This document shows, in pieces, positions 33,367-46,849 of a DNA stretch of 64,000 nt (position 1 is its first letter; the number at the start of each line of letters is the position of its first letter). The notes beneath the pieces were generated by a model. It was not told where the DNA came from. It saw only the letters and a list, made by a program, of their open reading frames with translations, and made no database searches. The DNA comes from Galeopsis tetrahit (taxonomy: Eukaryota; Streptophyta; Magnoliopsida; Lamiales; Lamiaceae): assembly GCA_963675135.1 (NCBI GenBank), contig OY776128.1, positions 69,818,670 to 69,882,669 of the forward strand, read 5' to 3'. The translations under genes were made by a program, and so were the position numbers.

Positions 33367-33454
33367 CTATTTACAAAATCCTCACCTTTTTTCATTTCCT
33401 TCTCATTCCATCCACCACCATCTCTAATTAAGCAACAAGATTTTAGAAAATATT

Positions 33455-33536
33455 GTTCATATATCTTTCCTATTTTAGAAAATATATCTTTCCTATTTTA
33501 GAAAATATTGTTCATATATCTTTCCTATTCAATTTG
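33455..33536. repeat. Short tandem repeat of about 25 bp
   Basis: Alternating units atatctttcctattttagaa and aatattgttcat repeat two to three times. Confidence 0.7.
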
Positions 33537-33649
33537 TATATAAAGTCTCATTATATTTTTATGAATTGTAACATGAGATTTGTAAGAAACTAAACAACTC
33601 TTTTGTTTGAATGAGATAATTGTTGTATTGAGTTTTTTTTTATGAAATA

Positions 33650-33899
33650 CTCCCTTTTTCTTTATTCGTCCGTCCCACAATTGTTTGCACTACTCAAAAA
33701 GGAATTTTTTTCATAAATCCCACCCTCACAATATTCACATATTTACACAAAATGTCATTACGTTTACCCTCAATCTAATCATTCACTATACTTTATTCAT
33801 AAAAGTTTATAAAATTACTCTTCAACACTCCACTCATTACACCATTTTCTTAGTTTACGTGCCCATAAAATGGTGTAAACAATCCTGGGACGGAGGGAG
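33650..33899. mobile_element. Stowaway-type MITE (250 bp)
   Basis: TA flanks; the right end is the complement of ctccctccgtcccaggattg. The left end carries ctccctttttctttattc, then cgtcccacaattgtttgcac. It belongs to the same subfamily as 9745 and 52737. Confidence 0.8.
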
Positions 33900-34418
33900 T
33901 ATAAATTTTTGATATGAGGTCCAATTAATATTACTAGATTAATATTTTCGAAAAAATGTGAAGGGCTGTCCATTATTGGTGGTAAAGTTTTTATTTTGAA
34001 AATGATATTGAGTGTTTCGAATGACACGATTTCTGTAAAATTTCGCAGAAGTCAATCTCCTGTTCTTAATAATGGAGTATATATTAATGACGATAAATAA
34101 AAATTAACTTCAGTCATTTTCTAGGGTAGGTTTCTACCTTTCAAAACATGTGTTGATACGCAGAAAGTTGTATGTTGCCGCCTCTATAATCAAGAATAAG
34201 AGTGGATTAATTTTTTATTATTTTTATTCCTAAATTCATATTGAAAATATGTAAACGTACAATATGTTTATAATTTTCTATTATTGTTATTATATATATA
34301 TATGATGTAATCCATATATAGTTACAACATTTTATTTTTTAATAATAAATCTATGCATGTTTTAAATATTTTTTTTAAATAAACTAAAATTAAAATATAT
34401 TATAGATTTATTTTAATT

Positions 34419-34448
34419 CCGCATAAAAAAACGCGGGTCTTACACTAG
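34419..34448 (+). mobile_element. Helitron-like 3' terminus
   Basis: A short stem CCGC...GCGG (34419-34422 with 34433-34436) is followed nine bases later by CTAG and then T, the signature of a Helitron 3' end inserted at an AT site. The matching TC start was not found upstream. The right copy of the 147-bp direct repeat begins immediately after. Confidence 0.55.
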
Positions 34449-34595
34449 TTGAATATATATAGGTAAAGATAGAAATGAAAAATTATATCCAGATTTATAC
34501 TCTCCCTATTCCCCCCCCCCCCAAAAAAAACACTTTTTTTATTGTTTCAAAATAACTTACACACTTAACAATAGAAAGTCTTTTATAAATTATAC
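34449..34595. repeat. Direct repeat, right copy (about 147 bp)
   Basis: Second copy of the sequence at 32877-33023; it starts right after the Helitron-like end. Confidence 0.85.
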
Positions 34596-35213
34596 TCCAC
34601 TTAATATCCACTATATTACATAAAATATCTTATGTTTGAAATTTATTTTACTTTATATATAAAGATTTATGAAATTAAATACATCACACTGTCTTAATTT
34701 ATGTTCATCTTACGAAAGCTTTTTTTCAAGATGAATGAAGTATTAAATATAGTAATTGAATTATCTTTGTGTTGCAAAAAAAATATATATAAGTCTATCT
34801 TTATAGAACGAAGAGGGTATTTTGTAAATTGTTTAAAAGGTTACTGTTAGCAAATAATTCAGAATTTCGAGATTTTGCATTCTAAAATACTAATAAAAAA
34901 AAATCAAACTTAATAATTTTATTTTTAATAAGATATTTATTAATTTAAATAACAAAATATTAAAATAGAATATAAAAAGTAAGGGTTAATGTTTTATGCA
35001 TCAATTCATTGTGCAGCTAGGCACATGATAAAACGTGACAACAGTTTTAATTGAAACGCATAAAATAATATTACCAAATTATATTATCTATTTAAACAAT
35101 CAAAAGTAAATAAAATGTAACACTTCCTTTAATTGAAACTTCACTAAAACACGAACATAGTATCCGGCCTCCACATGCATATATGAGAACGTAGTCGCCG
35201 AAAATAATACATA

Positions 35214-35348
35214 CTCCATCCGTCCCAATTTACATTACTCAAAATACTTTCATATTCTTTACTTTATTCTTTTAACACTACATAAACTACTATCACATTA
35301 AACTACGCGTAAACAGTAAATGTTTAATCTAAATTGAAACAGAGGGAG
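35214..35348. mobile_element. Short Stowaway-type MITE (135 bp)
   Basis: TA flanks; ends ctccatccgtcccaatttac / ctccctctgtttcaatttag. Non-coding. Confidence 0.75.
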
Positions 35349-38346
35349 TATGATTTTATAATGCAGTCGGATTTTCGTATCAGCCATGGCCAAAAACCTC
35401 ACATCAATATAGATGTTAAAGAACATTAGATCAACGGACTTTCACCCAAAAAAATATAACTTAAAAATGAAAGAGACGCTCCACATGAAAAGGACCTCTT
35501 GCTTGCACATTATCTTTCTTGCTGACAAAAGTAATTAATAAAATGTCTTTTAATTTTTTTAATAAGAATTTGAATACATATTATTACAAGGGACATGAAA
35601 CTCTGTTATTGTTATTAATTAGAAACAAAAATGTGCAAGTAGTTATTACTTTTAATGTATGTTAGGCTCAAACTGTAATTTTCTCATTAAATGATACTCC
35701 AAAAATTAAATTTACTATGCATTTATTCCATTTCATTTTCCAATTAATAGCATTTAAAATAATAAGGAAGGTGATGATTACACATATTTTCTATAAATTT
35801 AAATAAACACTATATTCGGAAAAAAAATGTGTACATGTGAGTTAACGTGTCCACTCTCAAAAATGTAAATAAAATTTGTAGTGATTATAACGATTTGAAA
35901 TTAAACCCCTCTAAAAAGAAAAGTTTAACCATCTTGTCATTGTGTGACGCGTGAATGATGAACATATTAAGTATTCCATTTATAATATCTACTTCACATT
36001 TTAATGTTGTCTTTTTTATTTAATTATACAAATTCATTTCATATGCACAATATTTTATTAGGAATGAATATCCACGAATGTTAGGTATATTAATACTCCA
36101 GGAGTATTTCTTAATGTCTTAAAGGTGCACTCGTAACACGTTTCAATTATATTAACTTATATATTTTAGTCTACGTTTATTATTCAAATTTAGTGCATTT
36201 AAATTATATTGTTCAATACATTTCATCTGTTCGTCTAATTGCATGGTGCAGTTGATGCACGAAAGATTCACATTAAATATTTTATTGTGCTATCTCTAAC
36301 ACCTTAAAATCTTAAAAGCATGTACACTACAATCTTAAAAGTTAAAAGCATGTACACTACTTAATGCACAGTTTTTCTTCATTGCAACTCGTTCGACCCA
36401 ACTTATTATTTTCTTTTACAATAACAAACAATAATTCTTTGAGTTAGTTTTTTGTACATCTTTTAATCGGTGCAACAGAACACAAAAGTTAGTGTGGCAT
36501 CAATTTTAACTTAAACGTGATATTAATTTTAAATTAAATGTAACACTAATTTTAATTGAAACATGTAAGTTAATGTTTGAAAATAATATATTTTCATTTA
36601 CGTAAAATAATTTTAGTTATGTATATTGAAACATGATAACTTCAATTAAAGTGTGTAAATTGATATAAATATAAAGAATTTATAGTGAATGCACATATGA
36701 GACGAGTTATTTTGATTAAAGTAAATAAAATTGTGTCTATTGAGTTGAGAGTCGAGACCAACGCTATCTCTATAATCTTATTTAAACGAATATTTGCACC
36801 GGGGCACTTTCGAATATCGAATTTCAATAAGGACTAATTTCGAATAATTTGAATATAGGCACATGCTATATCTTTGACTAAGATTAGGTAGCGATAACTA
36901 AGATCACGGGGGAAGAGTGATTGCAACGAAAAGTTTAGAATAATTAAAAAATGGGTTTAAAAGTAATATGGATGGGGTGTTTGGACCCACGGCATGTACA
37001 AAATTTAATTATTTTATCTGAGGCCCACTTCTGATGGACTTATCAAACAATGGGGGCCCATAAATTAATAGTGGGCCAACTTACGTTTCCCATAAATTAA
37101 ACGTTTTGCACTTTTATAGTCAACGTTTTGTTGAGATTGCATTTGACCTCATTCCATGTGATGTGAATGTGATATGAAACATGGATTACAAGAAATAAAT
37201 AGTTCCGACATTTATAGGAATATTAGGACACCACGTATTTCCGAATTTGAAATCTATCATTTATTTGGGATTAGTTTTGAAAGTATATGTGTTTATTGTT
37301 TACTACATACATCCTCTGTTACAAAATTATTAAAAGAGAAATAGTGTGTTTTTTAAATTTCAAAAGTCAAGTAGATCACATTCACCAATTGAAATTTTTA
37401 TAATGTTTTAATCAGTTAAATAAGTGAAAATTAATTTGGATCTGGTTACCATAAAAACGTTTTCATCGACCAACACATCAAATAAATCTACACATAACTA
37501 AGGGGGATTTTCTTATTTTAATAATCATGGAGGCATGCAATTACAAAAAGATTTGAGGGCTTCAAAATTAAAATACAAATAATGCTTTTAAAAAAGGAAA
37601 AAAAAAAAAAAGTAGAATTGAGGTGGTACAATATTATTGCAAATTTCCTAAAAATATGATGGCAAACTGACAATTTCAGGTCATTATAAAGCACGCGCCG
37701 CGCCACCATGGACGCCGACCACTTTTATCTTAGAAAAAATTCCAAATATTGAAAAAAGAATTATATCTTCAAACTAAACTTTCCAGTTAAAATAAGTTTA
37801 ATTGCATACAGATTTTCTCAAATTTAGTTTTAGACAGGGCGAGGGAGAGTAATAAGATTTTAAGTAGAGAAAGACACTGGTTTGTTATTGGGAGGGTCCA
37901 CACTGTTTTTAAACTTTAATGTTCATCTCTTTATATAATTTTATTTTATATTTAATTTTTTGGTGGGTAAATCATAAATGTAGTAGAGAGAGAGAGTATG
38001 GGTGGATGTAATCATGTATAGGATTTAAATAAAATGTATTGGACGATGGAAACCCAAAAATAGAAGGTCGTGAAAATCATAAGTAACTTCAAGTGAAGGG
38101 GCCAACTAAAAAGTGTCAAAACACGATTTCAAGAAGTAAAGAAAGAAACCCCTTAGCTCAAATTATCAAAAGAACAAATGACAGAATAGTGTCAAGCATG
38201 TAATCTAAAAGAGTGGTTTAGGACATGTCTGATATCTATTTGATATATTGACATTAAAAAATCACAGGTCGATCTTGAGTTTACTACGTTACTAGATCTA
38301 GTCAGAGAATATACGTTTCAAATTAGTCGATTAATTGATCACATAT
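35349..38346. other. Long AT-rich intergenic stretch
   Basis: No gene, RNA or bounded transposon seen in 3 kb. The block 36970-37085 has gggcccat / tgggcc words, a motif often found in plant promoters and hAT ends, but no gene follows. A 31-base repeat (cttaaaagcatgtacactac) occurs twice at about 36311-36360. Confidence 0.4.
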
Positions 38347-40595
38347 TCACATATCATCAGCGTCACTTCCACCCAGCTGAGTGTCTAAAGCAATGGAATA
38401 GCTGCTACCATCAGGACCCAAAATTTTAGCCCTATTGAGAGAGAGATAACAGTTCATATGCTAAGATATACTAGTATATATGCAGCACATCATCAAATAC
38501 TCATTTGTATACCTCTCAAGAATGAATTTCCCAACTTTGTATTTTTGTTGTTTTTCACGAGCCGCTTCCTGAGATAAACGATAAAGAGGCAAACACAAAA
38601 ACATTTGAGCATAAGATACAAAAATATGTCAACAAGGAAATGTTTAAGAATCTCACGTATTTCCATCCCACAATTGAGCCACACGCCACACAGAATATAT
38701 CAACGACAGTGTGCATTCCTGTTATCATCATTCGCTCTTCTTTCTCCCCCATCGTAATGTTCACACTATCACCAAATACGCTGTCATCAGCTACATATCA
38801 AGATGAGACCAAATAATTTTGTGATTTTGTAAAAACCAGGAAAACTACTGTGTTTTACCAATAAGTTCTGGTTATTTTTCTTAATGGTTGGAAACATGAT
38901 AACTGTCGTAAAAAAGAGCACTTACACATTATTAAAGAGATAAGCCTTCCCATGTTTGCAGTGGAAAGCCTGGAAACAGGTAAAAAAATTGGTCAGGATT
39001 CATGCAAACAAAACCATGCTTGTAGCGAGAAAAGGAAGCAAAATATATAGATCAGAAATAGATAAAACTGTGGAACAAGAATTTAAACAAAGTGGGGATT
39101 TATCAAAATCCAAGTAGCAATGGCCCACTACGACCAAAGATGAGAAAAATAGACGTTGGAATGAATTTGAACAGAGCTTGTAAGTTAACAATATCCCACA
39201 CCTATATACTGAAGTTTTATAGCTCCTACAACGTGAAATCTTTTAACACGTCAAAACAATGCAGGCACATACTCGTCACTTTGCACTGCCTCACATGCAA
39301 TACCAGTAGAGAGGAGAATGACTCAACTTAACTTGGATACAACAACATCGAAGAGGCTGCAAATCAACAAGCCAATATTACATATATGAAGATTATCTTT
39401 GAACTGATTGCTTATATTGAGTTTTGGAATTGAGAAACAAGAAAATTAAGAACCCCAAAGTGAGATACATACCATTTCAGTTTCCCTTTTACATAAGTGT
39501 CCTACCGAGATAGGAGATGAATGAAGCAAACGAGCAAAAGGAAGACTAGAATAGGTAGAAAAGTAAAGGAACAACAAAAAAAAAAAGCATAAAGAACGAG
39601 AAAGGGATGAAGGGAAAGTAAACAATAAACAGTATCTGGATCTATGGTTTTTAATCAGACATGCCTTTAGCATGCTTTGGATCTTACTGTAAGGAAGCTA
39701 AGGCATGAGGCTAATTTAAGGCCCCTACCTTGGCCTAAGAAAGGCAAGTCCTCAACAAGGATCCAACAGTTGTCAAACCTAACACAAAAGGTCGTAAAGT
39801 GGATGCCTAAAATATTGTTAAAATTGAAAAAGGATAATCAATTTGATCATACACATCACTAATGTATCAAACTTAAAAAAGGAAACATCAAAGAGATACT
39901 TGCATACCATTTTATTTTTCCAGGTTCATACGTCACTCTAATATTAAAACAATGTTGTTAAAACTCACAAGCCAGATGGAAGATCGGTATTATGATGTGC
40001 CAAAGCAGAATGTCATGTAAAAATTCAACCAACATTTCAAGCAAAAAAAGAAAGAAAAACATATGAACTAAGAAATTGATTTTAAGTAGGTCAAGAAATC
40101 AAAAGCACTCTACTAACTCCATTTCAAAATGGAACCATAATGTTCTCACTTCAATGGAATCTTAATCATAAATGATGAACTCAACCTACTGCAATTTCAA
40201 TGCAACGAATAAGTCTCAGACTCGGCAATAACAGGCATTCATGGGAAAATGATTAGGAATTGGAATCCAAATTCCCATCTTCATGAAACAAATAGCTTAA
40301 TTATTTCAATTACGATTAACAAATGTAACGACACAGAGGAACTAGTTCGTAGCGCTCAACAATGAACAAACAAAGCCTCTAATCACTAATAAATGTCACA
40401 AACACAACAACATCCATCAAATTACCATTGTTAATAGAGATTTTTAAAATTCAAATCAGTCAGTACATACATTAAAATAAATGAGACTTCAAAAAAAACC
40501 TGAGACATAATATCATCGGCTAAGGCCAGATGCGTTTGGCAATGCTTGCAAGTATACTTGTTTCCTTCCAAATCAATCACAAATATCCTTCCCAT
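38347..40595 (-). CDS. Yippee-like zinc-binding protein
   Basis: Five coding exons: 40595-40500, 38969-38926, 38765-38657, 38568-38513, 38431-38347; all phases agree and give 129 residues, the usual length. The protein starts MGRIFVIDLEGNKYTCKHCQ; the longer frame start (MDWIAISI...) is rejected because the family begins at MGR. Two CxxC pairs, Cys16/Cys19 (YTCKHC) and FCVAC, form the Yippee zinc site, with HCKHGKAYLFN, VVNITMGEKEERMMITGMHT and VVDIFCVACGSIVGWKY between and after them. The tail is ILGPDGSSYSIALDTQLGGS. The first intron is 1.5 kb. A further 5' UTR intron is likely, since AAG|GTCAGATCC occurs near 40825. Yippee proteins are small, conserved across eukaryotes and linked to E3-ligase complexes; the plant role is poorly known. 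Confidence 0.92.
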
Positions 40596-40899
40596 AATGC
40601 TAATTGCTATCCAATCCACCCTTGAAAATTTATCACGACGACCTAAATTCTCCGGTCACCTAAACCATATCATAACATCAAATGTAAAACTTAATAAATT
40701 TGAAATGCAGAAAAAATATATAACAAAATTGCAGGAAAAAAACACTAGGTGATGGCCACGAACATACATTTGAGAGAAAAAAATGGAGTGTAGGAGAAGA
40801 AAGAAAAAGAAGGGGAGGATCTGACCTTAGGCAGCGATTAAGGGAGAAAAAGAAAGCAAATCATCAACCATCACACCAAATGGGACGTGTGTGTTTGTG

Positions 40900-41994
40900 T
40901 TTCCATTATTTGTTGTTGCTCAGGTAATCGTTTTTCTTTTCTTAATTATAATAATTTCATATGAACGTGCGACGACAGAAAAAAAACATAACTAAATACT
41001 AAAATGATTTTTTCTTTTTTTAATTTAGATTGGAAAAAATATGTGAAAATGTATTCATTGGAATATATATCGTGGTTGATGAATCACACTAATTGCATTA
41101 GTATACCACTCACCATATCATACTTATATATTATAGTAGGTGCAATTTCATTATATTTATTTTTTAAATAATATTATTAACACTATTTCAATTTAACTTC
41201 ACTTTACTTATAAATTGACTTCACAATATCTCATTCCACCCCTGACATTTTTATTTTCTACATAAACTAATTATGAATTTAAACATGAGACTATGATAAT
41301 ATTATGCACAAGATGTGTGTGGGGTAATTTATGATAATATTGTGTACAAGATGGGTGTGGGGTAATTATTTATGCAAAATACATAGTTATTAGGCCAATG
41401 GCTTTATAATGGTTAACGTCATTTTCACTTTCGTCCCACGATTGGCTATTAAGAGTAATTTAGTTGGTTCACGCATCATTTTTTTTTAAATATTGGTTGT
41501 AAGTTTACTTATTCCAAAAAATTAATTTTATTTATAATTTTTTATTCCAATTTTTATTTTTGTAAAGTTTATATTAAGACTTAAAAATAATTATATTAAA
41601 ATTTTTTAATTAATTGACTTCTGGAGATTTTTTTTAAAAATTTATAATGTATTTTTTGTATTAAATATTATTTAAAACTTCTTATTTTTGCATAATAAGA
41701 CGTGGCCGTACGATAAGGATGCAATGTGACATGTTTTGTCTATGTGACCCCTTCAAATCAGCAAGAGGACCAAAATCAAACATAAATGAAACTGAAAAGA
41801 CCAAAACTGAAAAACAAAAAAGTTTCGGGACCTTTTTTTTCTTTTTCTTTTTTGAACTTGAAGAAAGTTACAGAATCATTCTGAAATTTAAAGATTCAGA
41901 AAAATATATGAAACCCAAAAAGAATCATCTATTCAGGGCGGACCCAAATGCAAAAGAGCCTAGCCACAAACTGAAACAAATTAGCAGCAGAATG
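40900..41994. other. Intergenic, no gene seen
   Basis: AT-rich. It includes a twofold tandem repeat of about 44 bp (atgataatattatgcacaag, then tgtgtggggtaatt) at 41293-41373. Confidence 0.5.
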
Positions 41995-42921
41995 TAGACC
42001 TGTCAAGACGGGCCGGCGGGGCGGGGCGGGTCAAAACCGCAAAAGTCCGTCATTTGGCGGGGCGGGGCGGGCCAGCCCGTTTGTCAAGCGGGCTACCAAA
42101 ACCTCAACCCAACCCAAAAATGGGCGGGCCGCGGGTTTCAGCGGGCCAACACTTTTTTTTAAAAAATATTTATTAAAATTTATCTAACAAAATTAAATAT
42201 AGTTATATCATCTACAAAATATTAAACATAAATCATCAAAAGATAATCATAATTTATAAACATAAATTATTAAATACATAAACATAAATACAGAAAATGC
42301 GCAAAGTGCAAAAATGTATAAAATAAAAATGAATAGAAATATTCTTTAAAATCTAATCTCTAATACAATAATTATTAAAAATATTCTGCTGTTTTGAGTT
42401 TTCTAATTACTAATATTATGCTGCTTTTAAGTTTTCTAATTACTAAATACTAATTCCTGGAATGTGATGTTTTTAAGAATAAAACATCAAATATAAATTT
42501 ATTGTGTGATATATAAATATATTATACCAAGTGGGGGAGGAGCAGCCTCGGCGCAGGTAGTTGGGGGCACAAGTGGTGGAAGAACAGCGGAAAAAGGAAC
42601 TAACTTGAGGAAGAAGTGGATGAGGAAAATAAAAAATGCGCCTACTGCTTTGTTTCTGTCTATTGATTTGCTAGGATTTTAGGTTTATATATTTATTTTT
42701 ATATTTTTTTAATTAATTATAATACTAAAAAATGAAATTTAAAATATGGCGGGCCAGCCCGCCAAAGACCGCCCCGCCCCGCCCCGCCAAAGCCCGCGGC
42801 CCAAACGGGCCAGCCCGCCTGGGCCCGCCTCTTGGCGGTCTTGAAAAATCTCAGCCCAACCCGCTCTTTTTAGTGGCGGGGCGGGCTGGCCCAACGGGCC
42901 CAGCCCGTTTTGACGGCTCTA
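41995..42921. mobile_element. Non-autonomous hAT-type element (927 bp) with perfect 8-bp target duplication
   Basis: The ends are inverted repeats tagacctgtcaagacggg / tagagccgtcaaaacggg, flanked by identical 8-bp repeats gcagaatg (41987-41994 and 42922-42929). Subterminal regions are GC-rich with many gcggggcgggc / gccagcccg words, and the centre is AT-rich and non-coding. An 8-bp duplication and TA(G/A)-type ends fit hAT. It sits 76 bases from the end of the protease gene's coding region, so it may lie inside or beside the 3' UTR. Confidence 0.9.
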
Positions 42922-42996
42922 GCAGAATGTAGGAAGAGTTATAATCTCAGTTGCTCAGCTGCAGCATTTAGAACTTGTTGGCTGGCATTTCATGCA

Positions 42997-45194
42997 TCAA
43001 ATAATGTTATTCTGTTGCTCTCCAGGCAACATGCTGATTCGACTATTAACTCCGCCTACTCTTTGAGGTGGCCACACAACGTGCGTAGCGCGTCCACATA
43101 TCAAACCAAGAGGAATCTGCCATCAAAATACTTAACACCATAAATGCTCGAAAGCATCTTAATTGTAAATGAAAGCATGCGTATATCATAAGCTGAGAAT
43201 AATGGATTACAGCTCATACAAGTTTCATTATGTAGGCAGTGTTTGCAAACTTAGCAAACTCCTTCTAGAATCACTTATTTTTAAGGCTCTCTTTCACAAC
43301 TTTTGAATAAAAACTGATTCTGGAAGTTAGTTGGTTTGCTAACACCCCCGTAATCTCTCTATGGATCTCTCGTCCCTATTTTTGCAATAAAGTATATGTT
43401 TCTTATCAAAAAAGAAGTAATCAAGCAAATTGTAGGATTTCAGACATCACATATGCATGTATAACTAAAGTATTTCGAGTCTTACTGGGCCAAACGATCT
43501 CGAGTCTAGGCTACAAGCTTCATTATCTCCAGTAACCCAACAATGCCCTTCAGGAACCCTCACGGTGTCGAACGGAGAGACATCGATCCAATCACCTGGC
43601 AAGCCAGCAAGCCTTTTTATGTTTTTCTCCTTATAATTACTAGGAGAACTGCAAGAAGGATTAATACAATTTCATCAGCAGATTCTATTAGGCATTTAGG
43701 CTGGTGAAATTTAGATAATTTCAAAGTAGAAAACCAGCAAATCATATTTTGCAGCATATGTAAATTATAATCCTTTTAAAGAAGGAACGTTTTCAGTAAA
43801 ACTAGATTCATATTTGCTTGAACTTTATCAGTGGGACTCTGCAGATTTCCTATAAATGAGAGGGCAATTCAGACAGGTATCATGAAAATCTCACACGTGT
43901 GTTCTTAGCAATTACGGTATATGCTCATGGTATCGATCAATAGCTGAAGTTTTTTTCTCATCACAAGGGTGCAAGTTGATGTGATCAAACATTAAGCTTG
44001 GGCTGAGGAATACACCCCATCAACCTAGCAAGTCTAAAATCCAATTTTAGGAAAATCCCTTCAAAATAACAAATCATAAATATAACATTAATGTTGATGT
44101 AAATTTCTTGATTTTTTCTATTTTCTGCTTAATCCTAGAGCACAGCATTCATTCTTTGCATCTAGATGCCTGGATAACGAGCATGAGCCAAATTTAGCAG
44201 AGAATTACGCTTTTATGATTTAAATTGTTCTGCAGCTGTAAGTTAAGCATGGGGTGAAAACCTAAAACTTGAAGGCCATGAATAAGATCAAGAACCAATA
44301 GTCAACCCACATTAATGCTAGGAAAAACTTAAAATGGCCAATTGTGAAACTAATCCTCACAAGAAGAAAAAGAGTTCAGTTCTGCACCACATTACAGAAT
44401 CTAGTAAAGCTAGCAACCAAAGAAACCATGAGAAATGAGGCTGTTTCAATATCATACTAGAACTCAAATCTTCAAATTGAAGGGTTTTTTTGGTGGTTTA
44501 AAGCTATGCATTACTTCACATTCTAAGTATACACCTCAAACCATGTTAATTATAATTATTTATCAATGTAACATTCTACTCTGCAAACCCTAATCAAAAA
44601 GCAAGATTCAATCATATTTATACTAATTTGACTAATTGAAAGTTCCTTCAAATAATCAACACCAACGGAGTAGTATATTATCCAGAGCTTAATGGAGGCT
44701 CAACAAAATCACTACTCTGATAACCAAATAATTCAACAGCGTCAATTCCCTTCACTCAGTCGACCATAGCTCACAAGCATTTAACCTCGATAACAAGAAT
44801 GAGCTCTAAACGAAAATCAAATTGCGGAATCGCAACTAAGAAGCTAATGTACCAACAAAAGCGAAAATTACCGAAAAACCACGATATCACCACGCGAGAA
44901 CTTGTACTTTTGAAGGCATAATTTCTCAACCAATACATAGTCATCTGGAAGAAAAAAAAAAAAAAAACACAATCAAGAAAAAGCTCTAAATTAAATCAAC
45001 CAAACGGGGGATTGGGGGAGAGAGAACTTACCAAACACGAATCCAGTGGAGTCTCTATGGGGATTCAAAGTAGGATACATTGATGAACCACGAACAGCCA
45101 TAAAGCTAGCATATCGATCAGATATTGTGAGGCCAATTATACCTGCGGTGAAAGATTTTTTGGCTAAATTCCACAGAAAATTTTGAGTGGCCAT
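42997..45194 (-). CDS. Mitochondrial inner membrane protease subunit 2-like
   Basis: Four exons: 45194-45032, 44944-44872, 43648-43486, 43116-42997; GT-AG introns with consistent phases, 172 residues. It is an S26 signal-peptidase-type serine protease with a Ser/Lys dyad: Ser38 in VRGSSMYPT and Lys90 in EKNIKRLAGLPGDW. Other family blocks are FSRGDIVVFRSP, VPEGHCWVTGDN, LDSRSFGPIPLGL and ATHVVWPP. An N-terminal hydrophobic stretch (about residues 15-25) would anchor it. The IMP complex removes sorting signals from proteins of the intermembrane space. The start MATQNFLW fits the family; an upstream in-frame ATG (45209) is not favoured. The tail beyond WPPQR (VGGVNSRISMLPGEQQNNII) is probably lineage-specific. 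An inverted-repeat element begins about 90 bases upstream. Confidence 0.92.
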
Positions 45195-45284
45195 TTTCGA
45201 ATATACCAATGATAATTTCCGGAGTTACAATTCAGTTTAAACACGAAAGCTTCATGGCAAAAACACAATTCGGCGGAGGATTCA

Positions 45285-46180
45285 TTTATTTTTCGAATAA
45301 TAAATTCGATTCGATATTCGATTCGAGTGGTTATTCGATATTATTCGATTCGAGTATTCGATTCGATTTTTTTAAACAATATTATTCGAGTATTCGACAA
45401 TTCAATTCAGGCCCAAAGAAGAATGGTCAAACCCCTAATTCTAATTTTGTGCCCTAGCTACTAACTTATGCGTACACAGTAGAGAAGGGGGAGGGGGGAG
45501 AGAGCTTGACAACGGCGACAGACGCGACGGCGATGGTAGTATAGACGCGACGGCTGTACATTTAAGAAATTCTGAGTGGATCCACACCAACATTTAAGAA
45601 ATTACTCCTACATAATATATTGATAGAATCGCAGCTTCGATGTGTGAGTGTGTGTGAGCGTGAGGAACGGGCAAAGTGTAGGGAATAGAGGTGGTGACTG
45701 GTGAGACTGGTGGTCAACTTGCCGTGGACGGCGGTAGAAGACCGACGGCAAGCGGCGGGACGAAGAGAATGAGGGTCGCGACTCACGGAGGGTAAAGGGA
45801 ATTCGGATCTGGAGAAACTAAAATTGAAAGAGGATTAAGCTAGGTTGTGTGTAAATCCATGACGTGGGCTGTGGGCCTGTTGCTGCATTGTGCAGTAATG
45901 TTCTATACAAATTATTAGTAATTAAATAAATATATAAATATAATTTTAATTTATTAAATAACTTAAGAATATATTATACATATATATTTATATATAAATC
46001 GAATCGAATATTTACGAATATCGAATCGAATATCATAATTTTATATTTGTATTCGTTTATTAATCGAATCAAAAAAAATATTTATATTCGAATTCGAATC
46101 ATAAAATTTCGAATACGAATATCAAAATTCGAATACGAATACCGAATCGAGTAAAATTATTCGATTCGTTTGCAACCCTA
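45285..46180. mobile_element. hAT-like element with TTCGATTCG subterminal repeats
   Basis: The left part (45285-45410) and right part (45990-46180) are dense in attcgattcgatattcg words in inverted order. The right end is the complement of tagggttgcaaacgaatcga, a typical end of such elements; the left end is eroded. The centre (45480-45860) is GC-richer and holds open frames without domains. It lies immediately upstream of the IMP2-like gene and may overlap its promoter. Confidence 0.6.
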
Positions 46181-46419
46181 GGGGGGAGTTGTTTGGTAGT
46201 ATTTGAAAGAAAAACGTTTTTTTAGAATCAGCAACTTTAGCTAAAAATTAAAAAACGTCACTCACGTGCGAGAAACTCACTGAATCTCACTCACTGAATC
46301 TCACGTGCAAAAGAAATCAAATTCTTCATTACACACGTGTGGCAGTATTACAATTTACAAAATACTGATATGGGAAAGGCCGAATGGAAGTAGTGTTTTT
46401 TTTTTTACAGAATGTTATA

Positions 46420-46681
46420 CTCCCTCCATCCATGAAAAGTAGGGACATGGGGATGGGGCACAAGTTTTAAGAAAATGGTAGATAAAGTAGATAAAGTAAG
46501 GGTATTATAGGGTATTGTGGGGTCCATTGTGAATAAAGTGATTGTTTAGGAATAAAGTTGATGGTAAATTGAGTAATTAAGTGATAGTTGAAGGGTGATA
46601 GTTTCCATAAAGTGCATGGGACTACATTTGGTGGACAAAGAATATGTGTCAAATGGGACTACTTTTCGTGGACGGAGGGAG
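46420..46681. mobile_element. Stowaway-type MITE (262 bp)
   Basis: TA flanks; ends ctccctccatccatgaaaagt / ctccctccgtccacgaaaagt. It belongs to the same subfamily as 11477 and 56955. Confidence 0.87.
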
Positions 46682-46849
46682 TATATAAGTATGTTAAAAG
46701 TAATCACATTATTTGGAAGGTTGGATGAGATTGATGTATATGTAAATATGTAATTCCAACATCACATATGTCCATTCCAAATTACACACATTATTATCAA
46801 TCAAACACAATACAAACTCCTACAAAAAAAATTAATACTAATAGCTGGT

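Noticed and set aside
39660..39880. A gene fragment within the first Yippee intron
   Set aside because: The short open frame there matches nothing recognised and has no splice pairing with the Yippee exons.
45562..45786. A 74-codon open frame on the minus strand
   Set aside because: Lies in the centre of a hAT-like element and lacks any domain.
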